In this document: one piece after another, positions 14,372-22,630 of the stretch
Layout: every line of letters begins with the position of its first letter
How positions within the stretch are numbered: position 1 is the first letter of the stretch
From: Actinomadura sp. KC345
Lineage (GTDB): Bacteria; Actinomycetota; Actinomycetes; Streptosporangiales; Streptosporangiaceae
Assembly: GCF_004348515.1 (NCBI RefSeq)
Contig: NZ_SMKH01000050.1
Span: 1 to 34,726, forward strand
Direction of reading: 5' to 3'
Length of the DNA: 34,726 nt
Translations under genes and position numbers: made by a program
The notes under the pieces: generated by a model
What the model saw: only the letters and a program-made list of their open reading frames with translations
What the model was told of the DNA's origin: nothing
The model's database searches: none

Positions 14372-15193
14372 TCAGCGGCGGTGCAGCGCGCTCTCCGGAG
14401 GACGCAGGGCGCGGGGCGCGCCGAGCGCCCGGGAGATGCCGCGGGCGCTCGCGCGCACGACGGGCGTCAGCGCCCGCGCCTCCCAGCCGTCGGCCGGGAC
14501 GACGATCGCGACGGCGGCCACGACGGTGTCGTCCGGGCCGAAGACGGGCGCGCCGACCGACAGCGCGAACGTCTCGACCTGGCCGTCGCTGACCGCGACG
14601 CCGGTCCGGCGCACCTCGGCGAGGACGCGCCGCAGCTCGGGACCGGACGTGATCGTCCGGTCGGTGAAGCGGCGGAGGGGGCCGGCGACGGCGCGTTCCT
14701 GGAGGGCGGTGTCGGCGTGCGCGAGCATCGCGAGGCCGACGCCCGTCGCGTGGGCGGGCCAGCGTCCCCCGACCCGGGACAGGACGTGCACCGCGTCGCG
14801 GGCCGAGATCCGCTCGATGTAGACGACCTCCAGGCCGTCCAGGACCGCGAGATGGACGTTCTCGTGGGTCGCCTCGTAGAGGTCCTCCAGGAACGGCATC
14901 GCGGCCTCGCGCAGAGCGGGCCCGCGCGGCGCGAGCGCGGCGACCTCGAACAGGCGCAGGCCGATCCGGTACAGGCCGCCCGCGTCGCGTTCGAGGGCGC
15001 CCCAGTGGGTCAGCTCGCCGACCAGCCGGTGCGCGGTCGACAGCGGCAGCCCGGCGTGCCGGCTGATCTGGGTGATGTTCAGCGCGGTGCGCTCGGCCGA
15101 GAAGGCCTCCAGGATGTCCAGGACGCGGCTGGTGACGGTGGGCCGCCCGCCGCCGGCGGACGGCGCGGGAGGCCGCTTGGCGGGGCCCGTCAT
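14372..15193 (-). CDS. IclR-family transcriptional regulator
   Basis: A 273-residue regulator with a winged helix-turn-helix at residues about 20-80 (LNITQISRHAGLPLSTAHRLVGEL) and a C-terminal effector domain containing AHATGVGLAMLAHAD and GVAVSDGQVETFALSVGAPVFGP typical of IclR. The ATG at 15193 overlaps the CoA ligase stop as ATGA, so ligase and regulator are coupled. IclR proteins beside CoA ligases and ring oxygenases commonly sense the pathway substrate or an intermediate; that role is inferred here. It may control the ligase operon and/or the oxygenase unit that follows. Confidence 0.93.
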   Translation of the reverse strand: MTGPAKRPPAPSAGGGRPTVTSRVLDILEAFSAERTALNITQISRHAGLPLSTAHRLVGELTHWGALERDAGGLYRIGLRLFEVAALAPRGPALREAAMPFLEDLYEATHENVHLAVLDGLEVVYIERISARDAVHVLSRVGGRWPAHATGVGLAMLAHADTALQERAVAGPLRRFTDRTITSGPELRRVLAEVRRTGVAVSDGQVETFALSVGAPVFGPDDTVVAAVAIVVPADGWEARALTPVVRASARGISRALGAPRALRPPESALHRR

Positions 15194-16704
15194 GGCATTC
15201 CGTACTCCTCCCGCACCCGCGTCTTGAGGATCTTGCCGGCGGCGTTGCGGGGGATCTCGGCGGCCAGCACCGCCGATTTGGGGATCTTGTAGCGGGCGAG
15301 GCGTCCCGCCAGCGCGTCCAGGACCCTGCCGGGGTCCACGTCCGCGCCGGGGCGCGGGACGATGACGGCGCGGCCGGCCTCGCCCCAGGTGTCGTCCGGG
15401 ACGCCGATGACCGCGCATTCCAGCACGTCGGGATCGGCGAGGATCACGTTCTCCACCTCGGCCGGATACACGTTCTCCCCGCCCGAGATGATCATGTCCT
15501 TCATCCGGTCGACGATGAAGGCGTAGCCGTCCTCGTCGACGCGGGCCGCGTCGCCGCTGCGGAACCAGCCGCCGGCGAGCGCCGCGGCGGTGTCGCCCGG
15601 CCGGCCCCAGTAGCCGCGCATGACGTGCGGGCCCTGCACGACGACCTCGCCCGTCTCTCCGGGCGCCACGTCCGCCATGTCAGGGCCGACGACGCGCACG
15701 TCGCTGAAGAAGTGCGGCACCCCCGCCGAGCCCGCCTTGGACACCGCGTGGGAGGCGTCGAGGAACAGCACGCCCGGTGAGGCCTCGGTCATCCCGTATC
15801 CCTGCAGGAACGTCAGCCCCCGCTCCTGGTAGGTCTCGATCAGCGACGGCGGCACCGGCGCGCCGCCGCAGGTCAGGATGCGCAGCGAGGACAGGTCCGC
15901 GGTCGCCCAGCCCGGCTCGCGGGCCACCCGCTGGAACATCGTCGGCACCCCGAACATGAACGTGACCCGGTGCTCGGCGATCATATCGAGGGTCGCGGCC
16001 GGGTCGAACGCGGCGACCAGCACGCACGTCCCGCCCTTCAGCAGCACCGGCAGCGTGAGCATGTTGAGCCCGGCGGTGTGGAACAGCGGCGCGGACACCA
16101 GCGCCACCTCTCCCGCCACAAGGTCGTGGTCGATCAGGACGTTGATCGCGTTCCAGGTGATGTTGCCGTGCGTGAGCGTCGCGCCCTTGGGCGACCCGGT
16201 CGTCCCGGACGTGTACATGATCATGCACGGGTCGTCGGGCGCGACGGGCACGTCGAGGGGGTCGCCGGACGCGGCGGCCAGGAGCGCCTCGTACCCGCGC
16301 TCCCCGGGGCCGTCGAGCGCGATGTGCGCCTGGACCGGGGTGCGGCCGCGGATGTCGTCCACCAGCCCGGCGTGGGACGGCCCGTACAGCAGGACCGAGG
16401 CGCCCGAGTCGTCCAGCTGGTAGGCGATCTCCGGGCCGGTGAGCCGGGTGTTGAGCGGGACGAACACGCCGCCGAGCATGCCGGTGGCGAACAGCGCCTC
16501 CAGGAAGGACGGATGGTTGGGGCCGAGGTAGGCGACCCGGTCGCCGGGCCCGGTCCCGAGGGCGCGCAGCGCGTGCGCGAGGCGCGCGACCCGGCCGAGG
16601 AGGGCGCCGTAGGTGATCGTCCGTCCCTCGTGGACCAGGGCGGCCGTCTGCGGGGTCTTGCGGGCGCGGCGCGCCGGCCACGAGCCGAGTCCTTCGTTGC
16701 GCAT
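15190..16704 (-). CDS. Acyl-CoA ligase (fatty-acyl/feruloyl-CoA synthetase type)
   Basis: A 504-residue adenylate-forming ligase that activates a carboxylic acid with ATP and CoA. Motifs: MYTSGTTGSPKGATLTH (163-179), GYGMTEASP (302-310), SGD...KDMIISGGENVYPAEVE in the hinge region, and the C-terminal PRNAAGKILK with catalytic Lys491. The ATG at 16704 is preceded by GAGAGGA, and a good sigma-70-like promoter lies 38-66 bases upstream. The N-terminal sequence and length fit medium/long-chain or feruloyl-type CoA synthetases. With a VanA-like oxygenase and IclR and PaaX regulators around it, an aromatic or phenylpropanoid acid is a reasonable but unproven substrate. Confidence 0.9.
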   Translation of the reverse strand: MRNEGLGSWPARRARKTPQTAALVHEGRTITYGALLGRVARLAHALRALGTGPGDRVAYLGPNHPSFLEALFATGMLGGVFVPLNTRLTGPEIAYQLDDSGASVLLYGPSHAGLVDDIRGRTPVQAHIALDGPGERGYEALLAAASGDPLDVPVAPDDPCMIMYTSGTTGSPKGATLTHGNITWNAINVLIDHDLVAGEVALVSAPLFHTAGLNMLTLPVLLKGGTCVLVAAFDPAATLDMIAEHRVTFMFGVPTMFQRVAREPGWATADLSSLRILTCGGAPVPPSLIETYQERGLTFLQGYGMTEASPGVLFLDASHAVSKAGSAGVPHFFSDVRVVGPDMADVAPGETGEVVVQGPHVMRGYWGRPGDTAAALAGGWFRSGDAARVDEDGYAFIVDRMKDMIISGGENVYPAEVENVILADPDVLECAVIGVPDDTWGEAGRAVIVPRPGADVDPGRVLDALAGRLARYKIPKSAVLAAEIPRNAAGKILKTRVREEYGMP

Positions 16705-16741
16705 TCGGGACCGTCCTCTCCCAGGGGTGGGCGTATGGGCG

Positions 16742-16770
16742 AAGTTAGGCGTATTCTTCACAGCGGTCAA
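16742..16770 (-). promoter_or_regulatory. Sigma-70-like promoter of the CoA ligase operon
   Basis: On the minus strand TTGACC (16770-16765) and TAACTT (16747-16742) are separated by exactly 17 bases. The expected start point near 16735 leaves a leader of about 30 bases to the ATG. Two direct copies of ATACGCC, 18 bp apart, overlap and follow the -10 and could be a regulator site. Confidence 0.65.
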
Positions 16771-16808
16771 TGATCTGCCGAATATCAGGCCGTCGCTAGG
16801 GTGGCGGG

Positions 16809-17726
16809 ATGACGGGAGCCGGACGGGTGGCGGAACGGGCGCACGCACAGGCGTCGGGCGGAGCTCGTCCGTTGAAAGGCGGCGGGAAGGGGCTGGAGGA
16901 CGGTGCGGAAGGTGCGCCGTTCCCGAGGCTCCGGCCGCAGTCGCTGATGCTGACCTACCTCGGCAACTACGTCCTTGGGCGGGACATCGCCGTCTTCAGC
17001 GGGAGCTTCATCGACACCTTCGCGAGGCTCGACGTCGGCGAGCACGCCGTCCGGTCGACGCTCACCCGCATGGTCGGCCGCGGCCTGCTGATGCGGCACC
17101 GTTCGGGCCGCCGCATGCACTTCGGGCTCACCCCCCGTTCGGAGGAGATCCTGCACGACGGCGAGGACCGCGTCTGGCGGCGCGGGGTACTCAACACGGA
17201 CTGGGACGGCCGGTGGACCGTGCTCACGTTCTCCATGCCCGAGTCGTGGCAGCGCGTCCGGCACGACCTGCGCGCACGGCTCACCTGGGCCGGGTTCGGG
17301 TCGCTCGGCAACGGCACGTGGATCGCGGCGTCCCGGGTCGACGTCCGCCCGATCGCCGAGGCCCTGGGCCTCAACGGCCACCTCAAGGTCTTCGCCGGCA
17401 GGGCCGAGCAGCCGACCGACATCGCCGGCATGCTGCGGGAGGCGTTCGACCTGGACGGCCTCGCGGCCGGCTACCGCGCGTTCCTCGACCGGTGGGACCG
17501 CCCCGATCCGCTCCCAGGCGCGCCCGACGACCTCGCCCGCTACCTGTGGATGACCACCGAGTGGCTGCAGCTCGTCCGCGCCGACCCGGGCCTGCCCGTC
17601 GAGCACCTGCCCGCGGACTGGCCCGCCGTCCGGGGGCAGCGGGTCCTGAGGGAGCTGCGCGACCGCTACGGGCCGCCGGCCGGGCGCCTCGCGGACGAGG
17701 CGATCGAGTACATCCGCCTCCGCTGA
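16809..17726 (+). CDS. PaaX-family transcriptional regulator
   Basis: A 305-residue regulator. After a poorly conserved stretch of about 35 residues comes PRLRPQSLMLTYLGNYVLGRD, the usual PaaX N-terminal winged-helix start. The wing lies around EHAVRSTLTRMVGRGLLMRHRSG, followed by the central DWDGRWTVLTFSMPESWQRVRHDLRARL domain and a C-terminal domain. PaaX proteins repress phenylacetate-type CoA-ester pathways and respond to aryl-CoA. It is divergent from the CoA ligase across 104 bases, so the ligase product is a natural candidate effector. The chosen ATG has only a weak GGGTGGCGGG before it, so the start could lie a few codons downstream. Confidence 0.9.
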   Translation: MTGAGRVAERAHAQASGGARPLKGGGKGLEDGAEGAPFPRLRPQSLMLTYLGNYVLGRDIAVFSGSFIDTFARLDVGEHAVRSTLTRMVGRGLLMRHRSGRRMHFGLTPRSEEILHDGEDRVWRRGVLNTDWDGRWTVLTFSMPESWQRVRHDLRARLTWAGFGSLGNGTWIAASRVDVRPIAEALGLNGHLKVFAGRAEQPTDIAGMLREAFDLDGLAAGYRAFLDRWDRPDPLPGAPDDLARYLWMTTEWLQLVRADPGLPVEHLPADWPAVRGQRVLRELRDRYGPPAGRLADEAIEYIRLR

Positions 17727-17817
17727 CCGCCCCCGCCGGGGCCCGCGCCGCGAAAGGGCGCATGACCTGGCCGTCCGCGGGTACGCGTGATTCCTGCGAT
17801 GACGGAAGGTGATCGGC

Positions 17818-18222
17818 ATGTCTCTCGGAGCGGACGGGGCGCCGGGCAGGGTCCCCGCCGACCCGCTGCGGATCCGCAGCGGTGTCCGCGACTCCTGCCT
17901 GATCGTGGAGGCGGAGGGGGAGCTCACCATCCTCACCGCCGACCGGCTGCGCGAGCACGTCCTCACGGACATGCGCGACCTGGACGGGCCCCCGCGGGTC
18001 GTCATGGACGTCGGTGAGGTCAGCTTCTGCGACTCCTCGGGTCTCAACGCTCTGATCGTCCTCTGGAAGAGCGCGCATCGGGGCGGCGGCGAGCTGGTCC
18101 TCGCCCGCCCGGGGCGGCGGTTCAGCACCATCATCGAGCGCAGCGGGCTCGACCGCCACCTCATCGCCCACCCGTCGCAGGAGTCGGCCATCGCGGCCCT
18201 GACCGCGCCCGGCGGTCCCTGA
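17818..18222 (+). CDS. STAS-domain anti-sigma factor antagonist
   Basis: A 134-residue single-domain STAS protein of the SpoIIAA/RsbV type, which frees a sigma factor by binding its anti-sigma kinase. The phosphorylation loop is DVGEVSFCDSSGLNALI, with Ser73 or Ser74 as the acceptor. GGAAGG is spaced well for the ATG at 17818; a GTG at 17809 would overlap that site. No anti-sigma kinase or phosphatase gene is adjacent, so its partner is elsewhere. It stands alone between the PaaX gene and the DUF2236 gene. Confidence 0.9.
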   Translation: MSLGADGAPGRVPADPLRIRSGVRDSCLIVEAEGELTILTADRLREHVLTDMRDLDGPPRVVMDVGEVSFCDSSGLNALIVLWKSAHRGGGELVLARPGRRFSTIIERSGLDRHLIAHPSQESAIAALTAPGGP

Positions 18223-18259
18223 CCGCCGGAGACCCTGACGCGGAAGAAGCCCCGGAGAC

Positions 18260-18276
18260 CGCCCGGCGGCCGGGCG
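18260..18276 (+). terminator. Stem-loop downstream of the STAS gene
   Basis: CGCCCGG-CGG-CCGGGCG is a perfect 7-bp inverted repeat 38 bases after the STAS stop and before the DUF2236 promoter region. It has no U-tract, so termination is only plausible. Confidence 0.35.
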
Positions 18277-18311
18277 CCGCAGTGCTCCCTTGCCGCCGCG
18301 GCAAGATGATG

Positions 18312-18326
18312 ATACGCATTTCGTAT
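18312..18326. promoter_or_regulatory. Palindromic operator upstream of the DUF2236-TetR pair
   Basis: ATACG-CATTT-CGTAT has perfect 5-bp arms and is the only AT-rich palindrome in this spacer, 26 bases before the DUF2236 start. It is a likely site for the TetR encoded next but one downstream. Confidence 0.65.
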
Positions 18327-18351
18327 TAACGTCTCACGAGGGCAGGTCCCG

Positions 18352-19254
18352 ATGACGAGCCTCGACACCCCCGCCTCCCCCGCACGCGACGAGCACGGCG
18401 CCGCGAGCCGCCCGGCGGGCGCCATCCCCGGGCCGTCCTCGCTCACCTGGCGGTACGCGGGCGACTGGCGCGGCGCGTTCACCGGCCGGTCGACGCTCCT
18501 GCTGCAGGTCGCGCATCCCGTGGTCGGCGCGGGCGTCGCCGACCACTCCGAGTTCGTCGAGGACCGCTGGGGCCGCCTGCTGCGCACGCTGGAGTCCGCG
18601 AACAACTTCCTCGGCTACCGCGGCGACGAGCGCGGCAGGGACGAGGCGGCCCGGCTCCGCGAGATCCACCGGGACATCAAGGGCGTCGACGCCCAGGGCC
18701 GCCGGTATCACGCGCTGAACCCGGAGGCGTACCTCTGGGTCCATGCGACGCTCTTGCACGGCATGCTGCACACGCAACGCGTGTTCGGCCGCCCCTTGGA
18801 GCCCGCCGAGGAGGAGGCGCTCTTCCAGGAGTGGCGCGACCTCGCGCTCGCCCTCGGCATCACCGAACGGCACCTGCCGGACTCCCCCGCGGCCTTCCGC
18901 GACTACTTCGACGCCATGGTCGAGGACCGCCTTGAGGACAACGAGACCGTCCAGCTCCTCATCCGGCTCGACCGCAGGCCCCTCCCGCCGCCTCCCAAGT
19001 GGCCGCTGCCCAGGGCGGCCTGGACGGGCCTCATGTTCCCCCCGACCCGCCTGATGCGCCGGACGGGCGTCGCCACGCTCCCGCCCGTCCTGCGCGAGCG
19101 GTTCGGGCTGCGCTGGACGCCCGCGGACCAGCGCCGCTTCGAGATGTTCGCCCGCGGCGTGCGCCTCGCCGGCGCCGCCACGCCCGAACGCCTGCTCTAC
19201 TCCCCCGTCGCCGCCCGCGCCCTGCGCTCCGCCCGCCGCGCGCCCGGCGGCTAG
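18352..19254 (+). CDS. DUF2236 protein (MpaB/Lcp-like oxygenase family)
   Basis: A 300-residue protein of the DUF2236 family. Some relatives (latex-clearing protein, MpaB) bind heme b and act as oxygenases; for most members the reaction is unknown. The conserved core is visible as QVAHPVVGAGVADHS (52-66), REIHRDIKG (103-111) and YHALNPEAYLWVHATL (119-134), with His106 and His131 as candidate heme or metal contacts. It has no signal peptide, so a cytoplasmic location is likely. It is followed 11 bases later by a TetR gene, a common pairing that implies local control through the palindrome at 18312-18326. Confidence 0.88.
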   Translation: MTSLDTPASPARDEHGAASRPAGAIPGPSSLTWRYAGDWRGAFTGRSTLLLQVAHPVVGAGVADHSEFVEDRWGRLLRTLESANNFLGYRGDERGRDEAARLREIHRDIKGVDAQGRRYHALNPEAYLWVHATLLHGMLHTQRVFGRPLEPAEEEALFQEWRDLALALGITERHLPDSPAAFRDYFDAMVEDRLEDNETVQLLIRLDRRPLPPPPKWPLPRAAWTGLMFPPTRLMRRTGVATLPPVLRERFGLRWTPADQRRFEMFARGVRLAGAATPERLLYSPVAARALRSARRAPGG

Positions 19255-19265
19255 AGTCGGCGGCG

Positions 19266-19916
19266 ATGACGAGCGACGACGACCTCCTGCGCAGCCTGCT
19301 CACCGGCGGCCCGGAGAGCGAACCGCAGACCGACCGGATCCTGGACGCCGCCCTGCGGTCGTTCGAGACGTACGGGCCGCGCCGCACCACCATGGACGAC
19401 GTCGCCCGCGAGTCGGGACTCGGCCGCGCCACGATCTACCGCCGCTTCCCCACCAAGGGCGACCTGGTCACGGGCGTCCTGCTGCGGGAGGCGCGGCGCT
19501 TCTTCGCCGAGCTGGAGGAGGCCGTCGAGGCGCTGCCCACCCTGGAGGAGCGCCTGATCGAGGGCTTCGCCGTCACCCTGCGCATCAGCCGCGAGCAGCG
19601 CCTGATGACCCGGCTCATGGTCGTCGAGCCCGAGCTGTTCCTCCCGCACGCGACGGTCAAGGCGGGCCCCCTGCTAGCCGCCGCCCGCGGCTACCTGGCC
19701 GGCAGGCTGCGCACCGCGCAGCGCATCGGCGCGGCCCCGCCGCACGTCGACCCCGAGGTCGTCGCCGAGATCCTCATCCGCCTCACGCACTCGCTCATGC
19801 TGACCCCCGAAGGCCACATCCCCCTCGACGACGAGGGCGCCCGCGACTTCGCCCGCCACTACCTCCTCCCCATCATCCGCCCGCCCGGTCCCCGGGAGCG
19901 GGAAGCAGGATCGTGA
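19266..19916 (+). CDS. TetR-family regulator of the DUF2236 operon
   Basis: A 216-residue TetR protein. An N-terminal extension of about 20 residues precedes ILDAALRSFETYGPRRTTMDDVARESGLGRATIYRRFPTKGDLV, the helix-turn-helix. The start at 19266 is 11 bases after the DUF2236 stop, in an operon with it. The Shine-Dalgarno is weak, which suits coupled translation. Its 3' end overlaps the histidine kinase gene on the other strand by 44 bases, so transcription converges here. The ligand is unknown. Confidence 0.9.
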   Translation: MTSDDDLLRSLLTGGPESEPQTDRILDAALRSFETYGPRRTTMDDVARESGLGRATIYRRFPTKGDLVTGVLLREARRFFAELEEAVEALPTLEERLIEGFAVTLRISREQRLMTRLMVVEPELFLPHATVKAGPLLAAARGYLAGRLRTAQRIGAAPPHVDPEVVAEILIRLTHSLMLTPEGHIPLDDEGARDFARHYLLPIIRPPGPREREAGS

Positions 19917-21648
19917 GGGTGGTGCCCTCGCCGGGCGGGCTGTCCACGGTGACGCGGCCGCGGAGGGCGCGGACCCGGTCGGTCAGGCCTGCGAGTCCGC
20001 CTTGCGGGGTCGTGGTCGCGCCGCCGACGCCGTCGTCGCGGACCTCGGCCGCGATCCCTCCGGCACCGTCGCGGACGCTCAGCTCGATGAGACCGGCCCG
20101 GGCGTGCTTGACGGCGTTGGCGAGGGCCTCGCAAAGGGCGAAGTAGAGGGTCGACTCGATCTCCTGCGGGAAGCGGCGGGAGGGCAGGTCGAGGCGGACC
20201 GGGACGGCGGTACGGGCGGCGACCAGCTCCATCGCCGGGGCGAGGCCGGCGTCGGCGAGGATCGCGGGATGCACCCCGCGGGCGAGGTCGCCGAGCTCGG
20301 CGACCGCCTCGGCCAGCTCGCGGCGGCACGTCCGGGCCTGCTCCCGCGCATCGGTGTCCCCGGCCGCGGACTCCAGCTCGGCGAGCATCACCTCCAGCGC
20401 GCGAAGCCGCTGCTGGGCGCTGCGCTGGAGGTCGGCGGCCAGCCGCTCGCGCTCGGCCACCTGGACGCGGACGAGGCGCTCCTGGGCCTCCCGGGCCCGT
20501 TCGAGGTTGCCCTGCGCCACGGCCTCCAGCCGCGCGGTCTCCAGGGCGCGGCCGCCCGCGACGAGCGCGGCCTCGACGAGCGGCTCGTGGTCGCGGAGCG
20601 CGACGGCGACGTCCACGGTGGCGAGCGGCTCCCCGGCGGACGTCCTGACCTCGTGCCGCCAGCGCCCCGGGACGCCGGCCGGCGCGTCGTCCGCCCGGCG
20701 CCCGGTCACGTCCACGTAGCCGCCGTCGGTCCAGAGCAGCAGGTCGAGCGAGTCGTCGCCGAGGACGCTGCGCAGGGCGGCGCGGACGTTCTCGACGGAG
20801 ACCGGGTCGGCGAGGCGCTGCATCCGCTCGGCGACGGTCAGCTCGGCCAGCCGGGAGCGCAGCGCGGTGCCGAGGAAGGCGAGCGGCACCGTCGTGGCGA
20901 AGACGCCCTGGACGAGGTAGACGCGCATGACGTCGTCGAGGTCCACGCCGGCGCCGATGAGCGAGCCCTGGATCACCAGCGCCCCGGTGACGCCGACCGC
21001 CACGGTGGCCGCGACCGGGACCGTGAGCGTCCGGTCCAGCCGCCCGATCCGCGGGAGCCGCGCCACCAGGATGACCACCAGGGCGCACGCCAGCGCCGCC
21101 GTCACGGCCGTCAGGCCGCGCTGGACGGCGTGGAACACCTCCTGGTCGGGACGCACCGCCGGCCAGGCCGCCGTCGCGGCGAAGCCGTTCCACCGGGGCC
21201 GCGACACGGCGCACAGGACGGCCTGGCCGCCGACCATCACCGTGACGGCGGCGGCCGTCCAGATCCGGGCGGCGGGCCCCTCCAGGCGCCCCCCGGGATA
21301 CAGCAGGACGCCGACACCGATGGCCACGAAGAACACCGACTGGGCGAACACCGACACGACCGGGGCCGCGCCGGCGTTCCAGGCCGCCGACCAGGTGGCC
21401 GCCCAGGCCGCCGCGGCGACGACGAAGGCCCGGCCCGTCCGGCGGCCGAGCCGGCCCGCGGCCAGCAGTCCGCCCGCGACCGCGAACCCGCCGCAGCAGG
21501 CGAGGGTGACCGCCGCGGCGGCGGGTTCCGCGCGCCAGTACGGCCAGCCGCACACCAGCGCCGCCGCCGCGACGGCGGCGCCCGCGCCCACGGCGCGCCG
21601 GACCCGCGCGCCGAGCCACAGGGGCGGCCGCCAGGGGACGGGCCTCAC
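19873..21648 (-). CDS. Membrane histidine kinase paralog lacking the phospho-His
   Basis: A 591-residue NarL/DesK-class (HisKA_3) kinase relative. An N-terminal half with several membrane segments (about 20-265) is followed by a soluble linker, a DHp helix and an ATP-binding domain. In the H-box the sequence reads ERERLAADLQRSAQQRL: Gln408 (CAG at 20427-20425) replaces the phospho-acceptor His, and the following Asp is Arg. The ATP-binding domain looks intact, with N-box CEALANAVKHA (Asn511), DDGVGG and a G2 box GGLAGL. It is a diverged duplicate of the kinase at 22621-24435. The GTG start follows AAGGA and aligns with the paralog's N-terminus. Alone it should not autophosphorylate in the classical way; a role as ATP-binding partner of the paralog is inferred. 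Confidence 0.9.
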   Translation of the reverse strand: MRPVPWRPPLWLGARVRRAVGAGAAVAAAALVCGWPYWRAEPAAAAVTLACCGGFAVAGGLLAAGRLGRRTGRAFVVAAAAWAATWSAAWNAGAAPVVSVFAQSVFFVAIGVGVLLYPGGRLEGPAARIWTAAAVTVMVGGQAVLCAVSRPRWNGFAATAAWPAVRPDQEVFHAVQRGLTAVTAALACALVVILVARLPRIGRLDRTLTVPVAATVAVGVTGALVIQGSLIGAGVDLDDVMRVYLVQGVFATTVPLAFLGTALRSRLAELTVAERMQRLADPVSVENVRAALRSVLGDDSLDLLLWTDGGYVDVTGRRADDAPAGVPGRWRHEVRTSAGEPLATVDVAVALRDHEPLVEAALVAGGRALETARLEAVAQGNLERAREAQERLVRVQVAERERLAADLQRSAQQRLRALEVMLAELESAAGDTDAREQARTCRRELAEAVAELGDLARGVHPAILADAGLAPAMELVAARTAVPVRLDLPSRRFPQEIESTLYFALCEALANAVKHARAGLIELSVRDGAGGIAAEVRDDGVGGATTTPQGGLAGLTDRVRALRGRVTVDSPPGEGTTLTILLPAPGDRAGG

Positions 21649-21955
21649 CGAGATCCTTCCGTGTCGTCCCGGATCATCACCGGCCGGGAAAGGTGTTTCC
21701 CCGGATGTGCGGGGAGGGCCGTACCGGCAGCATCGGGGACGTGCCGGACGCGGCCTCGGGCGGGCGGGCCCGTGGCGCGTCCGGTGGCACGCCGGAGCCG
21801 CCACTCGGCCACCTGACGCGACCCGACCGGCACGGTCAGTTTCCTCAGTTTTCCGCACCGCGCGCCGGGCGCGAGAGCCCGTTACCCGATCGATGCCGGG
21901 GACGGGCGGGACGCGAGCAGGCTCCGGCCGGATGTGGCCGGCGGGCCCGGTCGGC
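21649..21955. other. 307-base spacer between response regulator and kinase paralog
   Basis: No convincing gene. It holds the stem-loop at 21924-21941 after the response regulator and probably a promoter for the kinase paralog. The least GC-rich part is around 21836-21860. I see no clear -35/-10 pair. A 62-codon open frame at 21645-21833 has no recognisable content. Confidence 0.5.
21924..21941 (-). terminator. Stem-loop after the response regulator
   Basis: CCGGCC-GGATGT-GGCCGG has a perfect 6-bp stem and starts 14 bases past the response regulator stop. It has no U-tract, so it is terminator-like only. Confidence 0.35.
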
Positions 21956-22630
21956 TCAACGGGCCTCGGCGGCGCGCAGCCAGGTGAGGACGGCGAGGAC
22001 GCGCTTGTTGCTGTCCTGCGGCCCCGGCGGCCCTCCCGACGAGGTGATCTTGAGCTTGGTGAAGATCGCCCGCACATGGTCCTCGACGGTCCGCGCGGAC
22101 AAGTGCAGCCGCTTGCCGATCCCCGCGTTGGAGTGGCCCTCGGCCATCAGCGCCAGCACCTCCCGCTCGCGTCCGGACAGCCGGGCCAGCTCGTGCTCGC
22201 GGTGCCGGGCCTCCACGAGACGGCTCACCACGTCGGGGTCGATGACGACCTCGCCGCGCATGACGCGCTCCAGTGCGGAACGCAGGTTCTCCACGTCGGT
22301 GACGTGGTCCTTCAGCAGGTAGCCGACGCCGCGCGGCTGGTCCCGGAACAGCTCCATCGCCTGCGGCGTCTCGTTGTAGGCCGACAGGACGAGCACGCCG
22401 AGACCGGGGTGGCGCTCCAGGAGGCGGCGGGCGGCGACGACGCCCTCGTTGGTGTACGTCGGCGGCATGTGCAGGTCGACGATCGCCACGTCGGGCGGGT
22501 CGCCGGCGGTGCGGGCGAGGAGCTCGTCACCGGAGCCGGCGGACACGACGACGTCGATGCCGACCGTGGTGAGCAGGGTGACCAGCGCCTGCCGGAAGAT
22601 CCCGCTGTCCTCCGCCACGGCTACTCGCAT
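21956..22630 (-). CDS. NarL/LuxR-family response regulator
   Basis: A 224-residue two-component regulator. In the receiver domain Glu7 and Asp8 bind metal, Asp52 in VDLHMP is the phosphorylation site, and Ser83 and Lys107 (YLLKDHV) complete the switch. The LuxR-type helix-turn-helix is LSGREREVLALMAEGHSNAGIGKRL onward (151-196). The last 28 residues are a short unconserved tail. The ATG at 22630 overlaps the end of the upstream kinase gene by ten bases, so the two are co-translated. With the kinase paralog downstream, one receiver is flanked by two kinases. Its targets are unknown. Confidence 0.95.
   Translation of the reverse strand: MRVAVAEDSGIFRQALVTLLTTVGIDVVVSAGSGDELLARTAGDPPDVAIVDLHMPPTYTNEGVVAARRLLERHPGLGVLVLSAYNETPQAMELFRDQPRGVGYLLKDHVTDVENLRSALERVMRGEVVIDPDVVSRLVEARHREHELARLSGREREVLALMAEGHSNAGIGKRLHLSARTVEDHVRAIFTKLKITSSGGPPGPQDSNKRVLAVLTWLRAAEAR

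Noticed and set aside
20425-20427. Gln in place of the phospho-His dismissed as a sequencing error
   Set aside because: CAG to CAC would be a single-base change, but the two following residues (Arg, Ser for Asp, Gly) are also non-canonical while the frame and surrounding helix are intact, so real divergence is more likely.
20002-21816. A 604-codon plus-strand frame opposite the kinase paralog
   Set aside because: It is antisense to conserved kinase boxes; composition is repetitive His/Arg/Gly/Asp with no domain.
21645-21833. 62-codon open frame upstream of the kinase paralog
   Set aside because: No ribosome-binding site, no recognisable content, and it overlaps the likely promoter region.
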